A stretch of 56,171 nucleotides of DNA from Pseudomonadota bacterium (GTDB lineage: Bacteria > Pseudomonadota > Gammaproteobacteria > Steroidobacterales > JBCBZW01): assembly GCA_039193195.1 (NCBI GenBank), contig JBCCWS010000005.1, positions 1-56,171 of the forward strand, in the 5' to 3' direction. Numbering within the stretch: position 1 is the stretch's first letter; the number at the start of each line of letters is the position of its first letter. This document shows, in pieces, positions 1 through 8,895 of this stretch. The notes beneath the pieces are model-generated. The model made no database searches. It had not been told where the DNA came from and worked only from the letters and a program-made list of their open reading frames with translations. A program made the translations under genes and the position numbers.

Positions 1-372
1 CCTCGAGGCAGGCGAGCTAAGCCAAGCGATTGGTGGACAGTAACCTGAGTGCTTACGCCCTCGTGGCGTCACCGGCCGTAGCCCGCGTTCGTCGATGGTG
101 TGAAGACCTGAAGCTCGCGAGGTGCGTCAGTGTCTGAACAGAATCTTCGGTCGCCAAGAGAGTTGTCATAACAGCCCCTGTTCGGCGTCTGTGCCAAGCG
201 TGCCGTGCTGGTTGGTGAGGGGCAGTAGTGATCGGCAGTCTTGCCCGTTAGGGTGGCGTGAGCTGCTGCGAAGCGGGTGTCCTGCAGAGCGATTCAAGGT
301 ATCGTCGGCGCTGGGGCTACAGGGACATCCGCCACCGTGAGTGGAGGGGTGAAGATCGGGCGCGCGACTGCC
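1..372. other. Left-edge non-coding stretch
   Basis: No convincing gene seen. Short open frames here are Arg/Ser-rich with poor start sites, typical of chance frames in GC-rich DNA. The 3' part is the leader of the membrane TPR gene. A GTG at 349 lies in frame with that gene, but its GGAGG (343-347) is only one base away, too close to be its ribosome site. Confidence 0.4.
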
Positions 373-2511
373 ATGGACTATCTCTTCTCGGAGCTACAAC
401 GGCGGAGAGTTTTTCGCGCCGCGGGAGTCTACGCGGTGGGCGGTTGGCTCCTCGCCCAGATCGCCACCACCCTCGAGGACTCTCTCAACCTTCCCGAGCT
501 CTTCGACACGGTGGTCGTGACTGCCTTGTTGGTTGGGTTCCCCGTTGCGCTGTTGATGACCTGGCTATTCGAGCGAACGGGTAGCGGCATCAGCCTCGTG
601 CGCACAGTGGATGTGGCAGGACTTACGCCCGTCAAGGCGCGGCAGCTCGATGCGCTCGTCATCGGTCTGTGCGCCCTGGTCGCTTTGATCATCGCCTGGC
701 AGCTGCTTCGCTACAATTTCTTTGCCACGCAAGGGGCGCCCAGTGCGTCGGCGGACGCCCCATCGCGGCCGAGCGATTCTGCCGGGCTGTCGATCGCCGT
801 GATGCCCTTCGAGGACTTCTCGCCCGACGCCGATCAGGGCTTCTTCGCCAAGGGTATCTCCGAGGAACTGCTGAACGTGCTTGCGCGAATCGATGGCTTG
901 CGAGTGCCGTCCCGCACCTCTTCCTTCGCGTTCCAGGGCAGCAACCTGTCGGTATCTGAAATCGGTCAGGCGCTCAGTGTCGCGCACGTGCTCGAGGGCT
1001 CAATACGCAAGTCGGGTGCCACGCTGCGGATCACCGCTCAGCTCATCGAGGCCAGCACCGATCGTCACCTGTGGTCGCAAACCTACGATCGTCCCCTCAC
1101 GGCGCGGAACTTGTTCTCCGTGCAAGACGAGATTGCGGCCAAGGTGGTCGAGGCTCTGAGTGATCGCCTGCGGTTCGTGCTTGCGCAGAAGGCGACATCC
1201 CGCACTGACTCTGTCGAGGCCTACCAGGTGTACCTGCGGGCTCGTGAAGCGATGAACGAGCGCTCGCCGGAGTCGCTCGACGGTGCTGCAAGGCTATACG
1301 GCGAAGTAGTGCGAATCGACCCTAACTTCGCGCCCGCATACTCGGGCCTCGCCGACACTTTCTTGTTTATGCGAGCCTACGGTGGGATGACTCGTGCGGA
1401 TGCCTTGGCGCGTGCGGCACCGCTGGTGGAGCGCGCGTTGGACCTGGCGCCGGAGTCGGCGGAGGCGCTCACATCGGCAGCGTTCCTTGCGGTGGAGAGC
1501 TCCGACGCCGAGCAGGCGTTGGCTTACGCACGCCAGGCTATCGCCATCAATCCAAACTACGGGTCTGCCTACCTGCGACTCGGCAGTGCTTACGAGTTCA
1601 TTGGGAAGACGCAGGAAGCGCTCTCAGCTTACGAAAGCGCGGCTCTGCTCGATCCGCTCTCGGCCGTAGTGCTGAGCGCCATCAGTTACTCCAAGACCAA
1701 GCTTGGCGATTTCGCCGGCGCCCTGGAGAGCGCTAGGTACAACCTGCGCTGGAATCCTGACAGTTTCCTGGCGTTGGATGGCATGACCAGCGTGCAGTAC
1801 GAGTCGGATGACTTCGCCTCCGCGCACTTCTATGCGAAGCAGGTACAGGCCCTCAACCCCGCAGCGCCGCCTTACCGCTTGTTCGATATCTACCTGCAGA
1901 CGGGTATGTACGACCTCGCGCGTCGAATCGCTCCTGGCGATGAGGATCGTGCTCTGGTGGCCGTGGCGCAGGGCCGAGCGCAGGAGGCGCGGACCTTTTT
2001 AACACCCCCCGAGACTGGCATCCATGTGAACGTGCTGTTTTATCTGCGCGACTTCGAGGAACTTAATGAGACAGATATCGTGCAGGGATTTCGCTCGGCC
2101 GTGTTGGAACAAGATGCGCCACTCAGTAAGGCGCAGGTATCGCCAGCGCAGCTGGTAGCGGCCGCAGCGCAGGCCTTGTCCCTGCCGCAAGCGAAGGCAC
2201 TGATGGCAAAGCTCGACGCCTACTTCGAGGGTGCACAGGCGCAGGACAGCACGTTGCCCGACGATCTCTACAACGGTGCGGTCTGGATGATGCTTCGCGG
2301 CGACGCTCGCCGCGCCTACCCGTGGCTGAGTCGCTTCGTTGAACTGGGTTACACGCGCTGGGAGCTGGCACTGGACCCTGTGTTCGATCCCATAAGAAAG
2401 ACAGCCCAGTTCATCGAGATCCAGCGACGGAACGATGAGATCGCCGCACAGCACCGCAGCGCCATTCATGCGCAGTTGAACTCGCCAGAGGCGAACTGGG
2501 TCAGCGATTAG
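373..2511 (+). CDS. Membrane-anchored FlgO/TolB-like plus TPR protein
   Basis: Predicted 712-residue inner-membrane protein. Three hydrophobic segments lie near residues 13-31, 46-65 and 93-112. An alpha/beta domain follows from about residue 140 (IAVMPFEDFS ... GFFAKGISEELLNVLARI ... VPSRTSSFAF ... HVLEGSIRKSG), the form that normally sits between the transmembrane helix and TPRs of CadC-like regulators and some adenylate cyclases. The rest is TPR-like helical repeats (for example APAYSGLADTF, GSAYLRLGSAYEFIGKTQEAL). The N-terminus (ELQRRRVFRAAGVYAVGGWLLAQ) matches the leader of gammaproteobacterial TPR/cyclase proteins, so I start at ATG 373 although in-frame codons exist from 277. It has no winged-helix domain, unlike the two related proteins at 6451-8514 and 46168-48471. 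It may be a signalling scaffold; partner and signal are unknown. Confidence 0.75.
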   Translation: MDYLFSELQRRRVFRAAGVYAVGGWLLAQIATTLEDSLNLPELFDTVVVTALLVGFPVALLMTWLFERTGSGISLVRTVDVAGLTPVKARQLDALVIGLCALVALIIAWQLLRYNFFATQGAPSASADAPSRPSDSAGLSIAVMPFEDFSPDADQGFFAKGISEELLNVLARIDGLRVPSRTSSFAFQGSNLSVSEIGQALSVAHVLEGSIRKSGATLRITAQLIEASTDRHLWSQTYDRPLTARNLFSVQDEIAAKVVEALSDRLRFVLAQKATSRTDSVEAYQVYLRAREAMNERSPESLDGAARLYGEVVRIDPNFAPAYSGLADTFLFMRAYGGMTRADALARAAPLVERALDLAPESAEALTSAAFLAVESSDAEQALAYARQAIAINPNYGSAYLRLGSAYEFIGKTQEALSAYESAALLDPLSAVVLSAISYSKTKLGDFAGALESARYNLRWNPDSFLALDGMTSVQYESDDFASAHFYAKQVQALNPAAPPYRLFDIYLQTGMYDLARRIAPGDEDRALVAVAQGRAQEARTFLTPPETGIHVNVLFYLRDFEELNETDIVQGFRSAVLEQDAPLSKAQVSPAQLVAAAAQALSLPQAKALMAKLDAYFEGAQAQDSTLPDDLYNGAVWMMLRGDARRAYPWLSRFVELGYTRWELALDPVFDPIRKTAQFIEIQRRNDEIAAQHRSAIHAQLNSPEANWVSD

Positions 2512-2799
2512 GCGCCAGACACGCCAGTCTATCGAAAATCCCACTAGGTGCCACCGAACGAGCGCCTCGCTCTCTGGGGGTGAACTCAGTCCGTGGTGTT
2601 GGAGCACCATGGCGAGTACGCGCCGTCTTGCAAGTGCTCTGTCGATGCGCCGTTTCCAAGTAATCGTCGACCTCGTGCGTCTATATGGGCGGCCAGCGAT
2701 CAGGTCGATAAGGTATTCGCTCATGTGAGGGAGTGGCCGGGTTCGTCTCTATGGTCGCTGGCTAAGCTCCCTACGTTGCGAACCCCTTGGAGGCAAGCC

Positions 2800-3411
2800 A
2801 TGGTGCAAGCATTCAGACTGATCCCGTCCGCCGGCCTGGCGGTTGCGGTGACCTTCGTTCTCGTCTTCGTTATGCAATACCTGATCTCGACGGGTGAGAC
2901 AGCCATCGTCATGGACGTACCAGGGGAGATCCTGATCTTCGTGCGCGAGCCTGAGGAGGAGATCGTGCAGACACAGCGGAGGAAACCAGAGAAGCCGCCG
3001 CAGCCGCAGACCCCGCCGCCGGAAGTGCCCCGAATGCAGCTCGATCCCACGAATGCCGCCATCGCCCTCACCCATAGCGCACCCGTCGCGGGCGGTGCCG
3101 GGCTCGGTGTGGTTGGCTCTCTCGGTCTCGCCGCCGCGGATGGGGAGTACTTACCTATCATCAAGGTGGCGCCGATCTATCCCCGACGAGCCCTGGAGCG
3201 CGGATGGGAGGGCGAGGTGATCGTCGAGTTCACCGTGACCCGCCAGGGCACGGTGCGAGACGTGTTGGTGCTCGACTCTACGCGCGCCGTGTTCAACCAA
3301 GCGGCCATCGATGCGGCTGAGCGGTTCAAGTACAAGCCGCGCGTCGTGAACGGGCAGCCCATCGAGGTGGCGGGTGTGAGGAACCGGATCGCCTTTAGGT
3401 TGGAGGACTGA
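2800..3411 (+). CDS. TonB family energy-transducer protein
   Basis: 203 residues from ATG 2800, preceded by a good GGAGG at 2789-2793. One N-terminal transmembrane segment (about residues 8-28) is followed by a charged, proline-rich spacer (KPEKPPQPQTPPPEVPR) and a C-terminal TonB domain (APIYPRRALERGWEGEVIVEF ... FNQAAIDAAERFKYKPR). In the family this domain contacts TonB-dependent outer-membrane receptors or acts as a periplasmic partner in other machines, while the TM anchors to ExbB/ExbD. No ExbB, ExbD or receptor gene is in the window, so its client is unknown. The gene stands alone, about 110 bp before the ECF sigma gene on the same strand. Confidence 0.85.
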   Translation: MVQAFRLIPSAGLAVAVTFVLVFVMQYLISTGETAIVMDVPGEILIFVREPEEEIVQTQRRKPEKPPQPQTPPPEVPRMQLDPTNAAIALTHSAPVAGGAGLGVVGSLGLAAADGEYLPIIKVAPIYPRRALERGWEGEVIVEFTVTRQGTVRDVLVLDSTRAVFNQAAIDAAERFKYKPRVVNGQPIEVAGVRNRIAFRLED

Positions 3412-3523
3412 AGCGCACCGCGGGGTTGTTGCCGTCTCGCGTCTCGTCGGCGCATCCTGTCCTATGAACGAGTCTGGTCCCAGGTCCCAAGGATTCCGAG
3501 CGGCCACACGTCTAACTGACACG

Positions 3524-4099
3524 ATGAGCGATCCCACCACAGACGATCGACTGGCCGGCGCTGCTGCCCAGGGTGACCGCGCCGCCTTCGCCACGTTGCT
3601 GGAGCGCAATTACGGGCGCATCTACCGCCTGTGCCTGCAGTGCCTGCGAGAACCTGACGAAGCGGCTGATCTGGCGCAGGATGTGTGCGCCGCAATGGCG
3701 AGAAAGATCAAGGGGTTCCGTGGAGACTCGACATTCAGCACCTGGTCCTACCGAGTGATACTGAACGCCACCCACGACGCCCGCCGTAAGCACAAGCTGC
3801 GGCGGGAGAGGACCGCCGAGTACCTGGCGGAACGCGAAGACCTACAGCATGTCGATGAGCGCCACGCCCAGCGCAGCCAATTGCTGCGCGAGGCCGTGGA
3901 GGCGCTTCCCGCACCCCTGCGGGACACCACCATCTTGGTGATCTACGGCGGCCTTACGCACGGCGAGGCCGCCGAGGTGCTCAAGGTGAAGGAGGGCACG
4001 ATCTCCTGGCGCCTGTCCGAGGTGCGCAAGACCCTAAGCAGACAGTTGAACACGACCGAAATACGACCAAAGCCGAGTGGCGGGGAGGTGATCGCGTGA
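3524..4099 (+). CDS. ECF-type RNA polymerase sigma factor
   Basis: 191 residues if started at ATG 3524 (MSDPTTDDRL); an in-frame ATG at 3464 would add 20 unlikely residues. Region 2 is clear (DRAAFATLLERNYGRIYRLCLQ ... DEAADLAQDV ... FSTWSYRVILNATHD), and so is region 4 with its HTH (LPAPLRDTTILVIYGGLTHGEAAEVLKVKEGTISWRLSEVRKTL). It ends in a GTGA overlap with the VWA gene, so the two are translationally coupled. This gene pair, sigma factor followed by a YfbK-like VWA protein, is a recurring arrangement. The VWA protein has a cytoplasmic N-terminus and one transmembrane helix, so it is the likely membrane-bound regulator of this sigma factor (inference). Confidence 0.88.
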   Translation: MSDPTTDDRLAGAAAQGDRAAFATLLERNYGRIYRLCLQCLREPDEAADLAQDVCAAMARKIKGFRGDSTFSTWSYRVILNATHDARRKHKLRRERTAEYLAEREDLQHVDERHAQRSQLLREAVEALPAPLRDTTILVIYGGLTHGEAAEVLKVKEGTISWRLSEVRKTLSRQLNTTEIRPKPSGGEVIA

Positions 4100-5877
4100 C
4101 CGACATCCTCGACGAACTTCGATCCCAAGCCGCGAGACAAGGCGACGCGCCATCGCCGCGGGGGGCACGCGGACGCGCCGTCGAGCATGCCTTAGGCGTC
4201 TTTGACGAACAATGCGCTGCTGATGCCCTTGAGATGTCACGCGCGGATCAACGCCTGCGCCCAGCGCACGGACCGTGGACAAATCGGCCCGTGCAGAATC
4301 GCTGGGTCTACATCGGTCGCTACGGTCTAGCAGCTTCGTTCGCTGCCGTCGTGTCCGCCATCACGCTGCTGATTCTCTCGAATACGCCCGAGGCGGTGAA
4401 TGACCAGCGCCTGGATTTGGTGGGCGTGGCGCCGCTGCCCGCGCGAGGCGACGGGGGAGAGCTAGGCAGGTCCGGCACAGACGCGATCCCCTATGCCGCG
4501 GCCGATGCCAACCTCGTCACTGACACGCGCGTGTCGCCCATCTCCACATTCTCGTGGGATATAGACACGGCGAGCTACGCCTCCGTGCGACGGCTGGTCC
4601 AAGAGGGCGTGCTCCCACCGCCGGAGGCCGTGCGTACGCAGGAGATGCTCAACTACTTCTCATACGACTACGACGCCCCAAGGCAGCTCGACAGGCCCTT
4701 CAAGGCGGACGTTGCCCTAATGCCCGCACCGTGGCGCGACGATGCGCAGTTGCTGCGTATCGGCATACAGGGCTACGAGCCGCCCGCAGAGGATCGGTTG
4801 GCCGCCAATCTGGTGTTTCTCGTGGACGCTTCCGGCTCGATGGCTTCGCCCGATCGACTGCCGCTCGTGCGCTCTTTCCTGCGGCTGCTAATGCAGGGCT
4901 TAGGGCCCGAAGACACCGTAGGTATCGTGGCCTATGGGGGCTCCGCTGGCGTACTGCTCGAGCCCACTGCGGCATCCAACAGCACGCGCATCGAAGATGC
5001 TCTCAGGCGCCTGCAAGCGGACGGTGACCGAGTGGGCCTGGCTGACATCGAGAACGCCTACGCGTTAGCTGAGGCACACTACAACGATAAGAAGCTCAAT
5101 CGTGTAATCCTGGCCACGGACGGCGATTTCAGTATAGGCACGAGTAACACGCAAGCTCTGCGCAGGCTGATCGAGCGCCAGCGAGCGTCAGGTGTTTCGC
5201 TCTCTGTGCTCGGTGTTGGTGACGCCAACCTCGACGATGAGCTGATGCAGGCATTGGTCCAGCATGGCGATGGCCAGGCGGCTTACATCGACTCGCCCCG
5301 CGATGCGCACAGGGTGCTCGTTGAGTACCTCAATGGCACGCTCATAAGCATCGCCGAGAACGTGAAGATCCAGGTGGAGTTTAATCCCGCTCAGGTTGCG
5401 ACCTATCGTCTGCTCGGCTACGAAACCCGCGCACTGGAAGGTGAGGACCGGAGTGAACAGCGTATGGACGGCGACAGCCAGGTCGGTGCCGGCCATCAAG
5501 TCACCGCCATGTACGAGATCGTGGCACCGGGCGGTGATGCTGAGCGGTTGGACTCGCTTCCCGATCAGGACGCCGCGACCGATGAGTTGGCGGTTGTGCA
5601 GATCCGCTACGAGGCACCCGGCGAGGGCAGTGGACGTCGGCTCGATTTCCCGGTCACTCGTGAGGCTTCAGTGGCCCCAAACACCGAGCGATCGCGGGAG
5701 TTGGCCTTCGCCGCAGCGGTCGCCGCTTTTGCTCAGAAGCTGCGCGCCGATCCCCGGTTGGAAGACTATGACTACGGATCTGTCATGGCGCTGGCGCAAC
5801 CCAATCGCGGCAGAGACGAGGGCGATCGTCGGGAATTCGTGCGGCTAGTACGGCTTGCCGATGCCTTGTCTCGGTAG
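4096..5877 (+). CDS. YfbK-like membrane VWA-domain protein, putative anti-sigma partner
   Basis: 593 residues, GTG start inside the stop of the sigma gene (overlap 4096-4099) with a strong GGGGAGG upstream. The N-terminal 70 residues are polar and presumably cytoplasmic, and a transmembrane helix lies at about 74-94. Next come the von Willebrand N-terminal domain typical of the YfbK family (PISTFSWDIDTASYASVRRLV ... RTQEMLNYFSYDY) and a VWA domain with an intact MIDAS motif (D244-A-S246-G-S248). The DUF3520-like C-terminal region contains SIAENVKIQVEFNP and ends with FVRLVRLADALSR. The extracytoplasmic VWA domain probably binds a metal-dependent ligand. By analogy with other sigma/anti-sigma pairs, the short cytoplasmic tail may hold the sigma factor. 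No ZAS-type zinc motif is evident, so the anti-sigma role is inference. Confidence 0.85.
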   Translation: MTDILDELRSQAARQGDAPSPRGARGRAVEHALGVFDEQCAADALEMSRADQRLRPAHGPWTNRPVQNRWVYIGRYGLAASFAAVVSAITLLILSNTPEAVNDQRLDLVGVAPLPARGDGGELGRSGTDAIPYAAADANLVTDTRVSPISTFSWDIDTASYASVRRLVQEGVLPPPEAVRTQEMLNYFSYDYDAPRQLDRPFKADVALMPAPWRDDAQLLRIGIQGYEPPAEDRLAANLVFLVDASGSMASPDRLPLVRSFLRLLMQGLGPEDTVGIVAYGGSAGVLLEPTAASNSTRIEDALRRLQADGDRVGLADIENAYALAEAHYNDKKLNRVILATDGDFSIGTSNTQALRRLIERQRASGVSLSVLGVGDANLDDELMQALVQHGDGQAAYIDSPRDAHRVLVEYLNGTLISIAENVKIQVEFNPAQVATYRLLGYETRALEGEDRSEQRMDGDSQVGAGHQVTAMYEIVAPGGDAERLDSLPDQDAATDELAVVQIRYEAPGEGSGRRLDFPVTREASVAPNTERSRELAFAAAVAAFAQKLRADPRLEDYDYGSVMALAQPNRGRDEGDRREFVRLVRLADALSR

Positions 5878-6125
5878 CTCAGCAGTACTGACTCAAAGAT
5901 CACCTGTTGTGCCTGAGTAACACTCGCGCAGGCCTCGCTGCGGCTGTCCAGGGCCAAGTGCCTCGGCGGGGTCCTTTCGTGGTCTGTAGCCAGGGGTAGG
6001 CGTCGCCTAGCGGCGGCACCTTGGTCGACCGCGTGATCTTCGGCAAAGTTGCCTTCCTCAACTAACGGTAACTCCCATCGGCACGGGTCTGATGGACGGG
6101 AAGATCTTACCTCTTGGAGGAAGCG

Positions 6126-6443
6126 ATGAACGTGCTCAACAGCGCTCGCGAGGTAACGCGAGCTCTGGACGACGCCCTAGATGCACGAAGCAACTCACAA
6201 GAAGAAATTGGCCAACTGCTCGACGAGATCCTTCGAAACGCCGTGGAGGCAGATCGCAGGCGCAATGAAGAGCGCCGAGCTGAGATGCAAGCTCTCGAGC
6301 ACGCGATGGACCAAGCGCTTGCCCAGGCCAAGCAGGAGGACGAGGAGATCGAGCGCATCCTCGGCGCGCTGATGACCTGCTCTTTCGGTCGGATGAGCGC
6401 TCAGCTCGCCTGGCTATCTCAAGTGTTGGTCAGCTCGCAGTAG
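6126..6443 (+). CDS. Small coiled-coil protein of unknown function
   Basis: 105 residues from ATG 6126, with a textbook GGAGG at 6116-6120. The protein is almost entirely Glu/Ala/Arg-rich alpha helix (ARSNSQEEIGQLLDEILRNA, EEDEEIERIL-like heptads), followed by a short more hydrophobic tail (SFGRMSAQLAWLSQVLVSSQ). No signal peptide or catalytic motif is visible and I do not recognise a family. It is monocistronic and converges on the winged-helix regulator with only 7 bp between stop codons. The strong ribosome site and coding-like composition support a real gene. A structural or adaptor role is possible but unproven. Confidence 0.6.
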   Translation: MNVLNSAREVTRALDDALDARSNSQEEIGQLLDEILRNAVEADRRRNEERRAEMQALEHAMDQALAQAKQEDEEIERILGALMTCSFGRMSAQLAWLSQVLVSSQ

Positions 6444-6450
6444 GCGCTCG

Positions 6451-8514
6451 CTATTCGGTGGATAGCGGCAAGCCGTCGGTCCACCCGTGCGCCTGACGAA
6501 CACGGGCAAACTCCGCGAGTTCGGGGCGCTGGAACAACGCGCGGTAACGCGGGTGTTTCAGCACCCACTCGGGGTACGGGTTGGTGCCGTAATAGGGCAT
6601 GAGCGCATGGCCTGTGCTCAGGAACTTTCCCTGGTCGGCAGCGAGTTCTAGGGCCGCGAAGAAAGCCTCTTCCGGAAGAAGGCCGCTAAACACCGGCGCC
6701 CACATGCCTACCTGTTCGGTCACGGGGGCCGTTCCATAGAGTTCGATCAATGCTTCTACCTGCTCCTGCTTGTCCGGCCGATCGAACATGATCGAGAAGA
6801 AGGCGGGCAAGATACGCGTGACGTTTGGCTTTGCCTGAGGCGGGAGACTCGCCAGAAACGCTTCGAACTCCTCGTAGTGCGGGCGCCATTGGGCTGCGAG
6901 TTCTGGGTCACCAGACAACACGGCAAAGGTGGACGCGAACGCCACGAAGCCTTCCCCTAGGCATCGCTCGGCCTGGCAGGCGTTGAAAAATGCAAAGGCA
7001 TCCTCGGTTCGCCCCGCCGTCGCCAGCCATCGGGCACGTACTTGTGCCCCCGACAGACTCTCCGGCTGTAGCGCCATCAGTCGGTCGTACAGGTCGATAC
7101 CGCCTTCGACATCGCCGCTGTACATCTTGAGTCCGGCATTCGCATAGAGGACGTCAAACTGAGCCGGTGCTAGGGCCAAAGCCGTTTCCGCGTGCATTCG
7201 CGCAGCTTGCATATCGAACGCAGGCCCCAGGCTCCAAAAGACCATGGCAGCGTGGATGGAGGCGTCATTCGCATTGAGTGCGAACGCGCGCTCGAAGGCA
7301 TGCGAGACATCCCGGCGAAACTTGTCGAAGTTCCGCGACAGCGGGCTGCCAACACTGGTGGAGCCCACGAATGCGATGCCTGCCCACGCTTCTCCGAATT
7401 GGGGATCGATCAGCACGGCGTTTTGAAAAGCGTCGTAAGCCTGCAGGCGCGCCTCGTTGTTGCGCATACGCTCGCCGAAATGCCCAAGGCCTAAGTAGTA
7501 TTGCTCGACGGCTTCCGGTTCGATGCCCTCGCCGCTGGTGCGTCCTCGGTACCGCCCGACACCTAACTCAATCTCTAGCTGTCGACCAACTTGCCGAACG
7601 ATGTCGTCTTGGATCGCAAAGACATCGTTTAGCAGCGCATTGTAGGCCTTGTTCCAAATCTGTACGCCGTCGGTGGTTCGAACGAGTTGGATCGTGGCTC
7701 GAATCTCATCGCCGCTGCGAAGGACCGTGCCATCCAGCACATGATCCACGCCGAGCTCATCGCCAATCGTACGCAGGTCGAGGTTGCGGTCACGGTAAGC
7801 GAACGATGAGCGCTGTCCTGCCACCTCGAGATCTGTGATGCGCCCGAGCCGAGTGAGTAGGCTGACTGCAACGCCATCGGCGAACAGGCGGTCCTCGTCG
7901 GCCAGTGAGAGGGAAGTAAAGGGCAAGATGGCGATCGAGGGGGTGTGCGGCGCTGACGCGTCCGCGGTGATGACCGAGCCGCTGGCATCCGTGGTCGTGT
8001 TGCCCGAAAACAGGTCCGGGATAACGAGTCTGATGGCCACGATAGCAACCGCGCCGACCAATACCGCGATCCGCGGTAGGAGCCGCAGGCCAGACTTCGC
8101 GGGGGCCGCTGCCTGAGGCGCCGGCGCGGGTGATGTCGTATCGGGTGCGGTGGCAGGTGGTTCAGGCGTGATAAGCGCTACAGGCTGCACGATACGGTAG
8201 CCGCGCTTGGGGATCGTCTCGACGTACTCCTCGGCCTCACCGGCGTCCCGAATGGTTTTGCGAATGAGCGAAATCGCCCTCGTTAGGCTCTCATCGCCGC
8301 TATGCTCTAGGCCCCAGATCGTATCGATTATGGTGTCGCGCCCGACCACCTCGCCCGCGTGCTCAGCCAGCAGGCAAAGGACGTCGACGATGCGCGGCTC
8401 GAGGGGGAACCTGGTATCACCACGGAACAGCGAGTTGAGCGTGGGCTCGACGCGAATCGCGCCGAGTATGAAGGGACTTCGTTGAGCGTTATCGCGTGTC
8501 ACGTAGGTCGGCAT
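6451..8514 (-). CDS. CadC-like winged-helix membrane regulator with TPRs
   Basis: 687 residues from ATG 8514 (MPTYVTRDNAQ); in-frame ATGs at 8544 and 8583 have poor ribosome sites and precede the domain start too far. Order of parts: OmpR/PhoB-type winged helix (about 15-112, ending ETIPKRGYRIVQPV), Pro/Ala-rich linker, one transmembrane helix (about 147-166), FlgO/TolB-like alpha/beta domain (SIAILPFTSLS ... LFADGVAVSLLTRL ... VDHVLDGTVLRSG), then TPR-like repeats. The architecture places a DNA-binding domain in the cytoplasm and a sensor in the periplasm, as in CadC. No adjacent operon is an obvious target. A paralogous architecture sits at 46168-48471. Confidence 0.85.
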   Translation of the reverse strand: MPTYVTRDNAQRSPFILGAIRVEPTLNSLFRGDTRFPLEPRIVDVLCLLAEHAGEVVGRDTIIDTIWGLEHSGDESLTRAISLIRKTIRDAGEAEEYVETIPKRGYRIVQPVALITPEPPATAPDTTSPAPAPQAAAPAKSGLRLLPRIAVLVGAVAIVAIRLVIPDLFSGNTTTDASGSVITADASAPHTPSIAILPFTSLSLADEDRLFADGVAVSLLTRLGRITDLEVAGQRSSFAYRDRNLDLRTIGDELGVDHVLDGTVLRSGDEIRATIQLVRTTDGVQIWNKAYNALLNDVFAIQDDIVRQVGRQLEIELGVGRYRGRTSGEGIEPEAVEQYYLGLGHFGERMRNNEARLQAYDAFQNAVLIDPQFGEAWAGIAFVGSTSVGSPLSRNFDKFRRDVSHAFERAFALNANDASIHAAMVFWSLGPAFDMQAARMHAETALALAPAQFDVLYANAGLKMYSGDVEGGIDLYDRLMALQPESLSGAQVRARWLATAGRTEDAFAFFNACQAERCLGEGFVAFASTFAVLSGDPELAAQWRPHYEEFEAFLASLPPQAKPNVTRILPAFFSIMFDRPDKQEQVEALIELYGTAPVTEQVGMWAPVFSGLLPEEAFFAALELAADQGKFLSTGHALMPYYGTNPYPEWVLKHPRYRALFQRPELAEFARVRQAHGWTDGLPLSTE

Positions 8515-8895
8515 CCGTTGACGAGGTCTCTTCTCGACCCGCATGCTCCCAGCAGGCGATGAGCCGGGTACTTCGCGCCTCAAACGATCTCAGTCGGGCA
8601 TGATACAAGACCACCGCGAGCCTGACACACACTCATGCCCGCTCTTATGCTCTTCAGGGGCTTTGGCGACCAGCAGCACATCATCTTCACCGGCATCATT
8701 GCGGCCTGCAGGGTCCGCATCACGATCAGGGTCGAGACGGCAAAGTCATCGCTGCCGTCGCCGCCGCGGACCCTCGAGAGGCGACGGTAACGGGAACACG
8801 GGAGGCCGCGAGTGAGTGGAACCGTAGACGAGGTACGCGCGTCTCGAGGCTAAGCGTTCGGCAGCTCGGGCGCCAGCGTTTGAGTTAGTCGATCC
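8515..8895. other. Intergenic stretch without recognised gene
   Basis: About 380 bp between two minus-strand genes. It must carry the promoter of the winged-helix regulator near 8520-8600. A 90-codon plus-strand frame (8543-8815) is Ser/Arg-rich and antisense to the regulator's 5' end, and I do not believe it. No hairpin with a T-run or repeat stood out. Confidence 0.35.

Noticed and set aside
1999-2724. 241-codon minus-strand frame
   Set aside because: Largely antisense to the membrane TPR gene and Arg/Leu-rich without a credible start.
2609-2728. 39-codon Arg-rich frame before the TonB-like gene
   Set aside because: GGAG lies only 4 nt upstream and the composition is that of chance frames in GC-rich DNA.
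8543-8815. 90-codon plus-strand frame
   Set aside because: Ser/Arg-rich and antisense to the start of the winged-helix regulator.
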